Below, piece after piece: positions 61,830 through 64,000 of a DNA stretch of 64,000 nt; positions within the stretch are counted from its first letter, which is position 1, and the number at the start of each line of letters is the position of its first letter. This DNA comes from Verpa conica (lineage: Eukaryota > Ascomycota > Pezizomycetes > Pezizales > Morchellaceae). The stretch covers positions 62,001 through 126,000 of the forward strand of contig JAUFSD010000007.1 of assembly GCA_033030425.1 (NCBI GenBank), written 5' to 3'. The position numbers and the translations under genes were made by a program. A model generated the notes under the pieces. That model was not told the DNA's origin, did not search any database, and saw nothing but the letters and a program-made list of their open reading frames with translations.

Positions 61830-62772
61830 TTAATAGGTTGCGATACCACTCCAGATCTGGTCGCTCAATGTCTGGTTTGGCTTCACGTACTGCTCAATCG
61901 CGGGGATCTCTTCCACCAACAAGTCCGAGACCATCCTTCCGAAAACGATTGAGCCAGCCGCGTTAAGATGGGTGCTGTCAGTAGGATTCAAGGCCAATTT
62001 CAGGGCAGAGGTTTTTCCAATCTGCTCTAGATAGGTGATGGAGTTCTGCCACAGGTCAATGTAGTGTGTATTGGTCTCTTCAGCTACACTGATGGCATAT
62101 GCAGCCCACGGACCAAGGGTATCCGCGATTGTGCCGTCTGAGTTGTAGAAACGGCGGGAGAGAGATGTAACGATGACCTGTATAGTAAGTTAGTTTTGCG
62201 ATAGGATTAAGAGGGTGCAGCATTTCTCCTTACTGGTACTGCGTTTCTCGTCTTGACATCACTAATCATCCGTCGTAGATTGGTCTTGTAGGTCTCGGTG
62301 TAGTTGGTAAGCTTCATATCGTTATGTCCAAACTTGAGATCGAATATCATTAGTTAGGCTCTTTGTATAATACTGGACTTTGGTTAATTTACCTGTATTG
62401 TCACATAGACTGAGCTGCTCGCAGCATATGTATCGACTTTCCCTAGAACGGTTGCCCAGTCTCCACCTGAGATGAACGAGCTTGTAGTTGCTCCATTGTG
62501 TCCGTAGTTGAGGGCGAAAGAAGGCGCTTTCAATGTGAGATTCTTGAACCCATCTCCCCAACCTAGTAACAAATTAGTTTTTTTTCTTTCAGATTTTAAT
62601 TGTTGCTGGTTCTTGATGTTTAATATATACCTCCTCCATTAGCAGCTTGTGTTGCCGTGGTTGAATCTCCGGCCAACAAAAAAACGCCGGGTTTCACTTG
62701 CCGCTGCTTGAAATGTGCGGCCTCGACAAGGAAAGAAACGCTCAGGAGAGACAGGAGTCCAATAACCTTCAT
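61830..62772 (-). CDS. Secreted SGNH/GDSL esterase, rhamnogalacturonan acetylesterase-like (CE12), 252 aa, four exons
   Basis: Exons: 62772-62631, 62562-62393, 62332-62234, 62177-61830; all phases fit. A signal peptide (MKVIGLLSLLSVSFLVEA) precedes the SGNH blocks. These are GDST with catalytic Ser37 (block I), GHNGAT and GGDWATV in the middle, FGHND at 105-109 (block III) and DSTHLN with Asp204/His207 (block V). The length and the GDST/GHND/DxTHLN set match CE12 rhamnogalacturonan acetylesterases, which remove acetyl groups from pectin outside the cell. Other SGNH esterases share the blocks, so the substrate is an inference. Intact. Confidence 0.88.
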
Positions 62773-63597
62773 TTTATCAATCGGTAGGAACGTGAATAGC
62801 AGAAGCGTGCTGGGGAATTGGGATGAACACCTTCACTCCGAGGGCACACTGGCTTATTTATTAATGCGGAGTTTATAGTACGCGTCATTCGAAGAGGAGA
62901 AAGAAGGGGAAAAAACAATTCATTTCCGGGGTATCTATGCACGAGGTTCTTGAGATACTGGGGGCACCCCTCTCGGATGAAGGGATAGTATATATATTTT
63001 CCTGTTGTTTGGAGTAAAAAAGTACGTCTATCGGGGCTAATTTCTTCATCACTCGGTGGGAAGAAGGAAAGATTTCCGTCTGGGGCTAAATGCTTAGCCT
63101 TCCCCACACTCCGCAGCCGAGTGGTTATTTGGCGGCATTCCCGGGATTAAAGCCCAGATGGAAGAATTCCGTGGCGCTCGGAATAATACCAACCGAAACT
63201 ACTTCTGGATATCTCTTTGAAAAGACTGGACACTAGAGGGGGGGTTTCTTGGTGGTTTGTGCTCTTCTAGTACATCTAATTAATAGATCTCGCTATAAAA
63301 GTGGTATATGCATAGTAAGCCCGATCTGCTGAATGCTGTCGAGACCAATCTCAACTGGTTCTCTTGACTGTAGAGACTGAGCCCAGGACATACGGGGGAA
63401 GGAAAGAATTTTTAGATTAGTTATTAACTAAAGACGATACAGCCAGAGTGGACGAGTGAGAGTACATGAGAACAGCCATACAATCAAGATGGCCACCAGT
63501 GATGTTAATAGACAGGGAAAGCACCCCCACAAATTCTAGATTCTACTACTCCTTTTCCGTTCGTTGCGATCAGACGGCCAACATCTCTCCGAGTACT
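62773..63597. other. Intergenic, esterase promoter region
   Basis: The esterase promoter lies in the first few hundred bases. ORFs on either strand look like chance frames. No repeat or motif recognised. Confidence 0.55.
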
Positions 63598-63918
63598 CTA
63601 CTTGAGAATATCCCCCTTGTCATCTCCGGAATCCCAGTGTTCAGTAATTGTAGACTCGCCCTCCTCTGCGAACTGGGGATAGCTTATAGGTAGTCCTGCA
63701 AGACTGTTGCCATGCATACACTTGATGTAGGAATCCCCTGGTAGACCTCCAAATGTAGGGGTTCGGCAGCGTCCCTGGCCAATCTCGGTACCACGGTATC
63801 CGGAAGAGTACATCTTGCACCTCGCAGTCTGCTCCGGCTGTCTTTTTGATCTGACAGCGGAAGGGTCCGTGGGAACTAATAAGACCCCTGAGTATAGGTG
63901 TTTGTAAAAAGGGGGCAT
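63598..63918 (-). CDS. Possible terminal exon or small hypothetical protein, 106 aa
   Basis: A minus-strand frame from ATG 63918 reads like real coding sequence in its second half (CKMYSSGYRGTEIGQGRCRT, then PTFGGLPGDSYIKCMHGNSL, ending TITEHWDSGDDKGDILK). The first ~25 residues are less convincing, so the true exon may start at an internal splice acceptor with earlier exons beyond the window end. Few cysteines, no known motif. Confidence 0.35.
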   Translation of the reverse strand: MPPFYKHLYSGVLLVPTDPSAVRSKRQPEQTARCKMYSSGYRGTEIGQGRCRTPTFGGLPGDSYIKCMHGNSLAGLPISYPQFAEEGESTITEHWDSGDDKGDILK

Positions 63919-64000
63919 CGTGAGCCAAGCCTAATTCTTGTTCGCGCAAAACAAAGCATAAACAGAGAGCTTAATCGTACAACGAGACTGTTGTGATAAT

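Overview
The window looks like a filamentous ascomycete genome (Pezizomycotina, possibly Pezizomycetes; the lower rank is inference). Protein genes are cut by many short GT-AG introns, mostly 50-80 bp. Products include fungal families: CBM1-GH5 endoglucanase, siderophore and lactose-permease-type MFS carriers, a PTH11-like 7-TM protein, a hevein-domain chitin-binding protein and several large ankyrin proteins. There are no operons, and long gene-poor stretches lie between genes. I rebuilt exon structures by hand from frame, splice sites and family resemblance; no database was searched.

Layout. 1-153: last codons of a probable ankyrin gene cut by the window edge. 1-4.1 kb: two nearly identical ~1.25-kb solo LTRs in opposite orientation, each with its own 5-bp target-site duplication. 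4.1-6.1 kb: unrecognised minus-strand coding pieces. 6.4-8.9 kb: an 835-aa ankyrin protein built from three super-modules. 9.6-10.3 kb: a ZZ zinc-finger protein. 11.2-11.5 kb: a small ORF. 12.7-17.7 kb: a two-exon gene for a ~1632-aa membrane-ankyrin protein with a 20 x 18-bp coding minisatellite. 20.7-21.9 kb: a type II membrane glycosyltransferase. 25.9-29.5 kb: a 12-exon ArAE/DUF2421-type transporter gene carrying an in-frame TAG and a +1 frameshift, with CGG-N3-CCG sites upstream. 30.1-32.1 kb: a sugar transporter. 32.1-39.5 kb: gene-poor. 39.6-41.4 kb: secreted GH5 endoglucanase. 41.9-43.4 kb: F-box-ankyrin protein. 45.8-47.9 kb: siderophore transporter. 48.4-49.5 kb: secreted protein with three chitin-binding domains. 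49.5-59.4 kb: gene-poor, with one MITE and one perfect palindrome. 59.4-60.9 kb: PTH11-like receptor-type protein. 61.8-62.8 kb: secreted SGNH (CE12-like) esterase. 63.6-63.9 kb: possible terminal exon of another gene.

How they fit together. Several genes suit life in contact with plant or fungal cell walls: cellulose hydrolysis (GH5), pectin deacetylation (CE12-like), oligosaccharide and siderophore uptake, and chitin binding. They alternate with ankyrin genes and repeat-rich DNA, a pattern typical of accessory fungal regions. No secondary-metabolite core gene, CRISPR array or convincing functional tRNA/rRNA gene was seen. The most checkable points are the paired solo LTRs, the two lesions in the ArAE gene, the coding minisatellite and the corrected exon structures.
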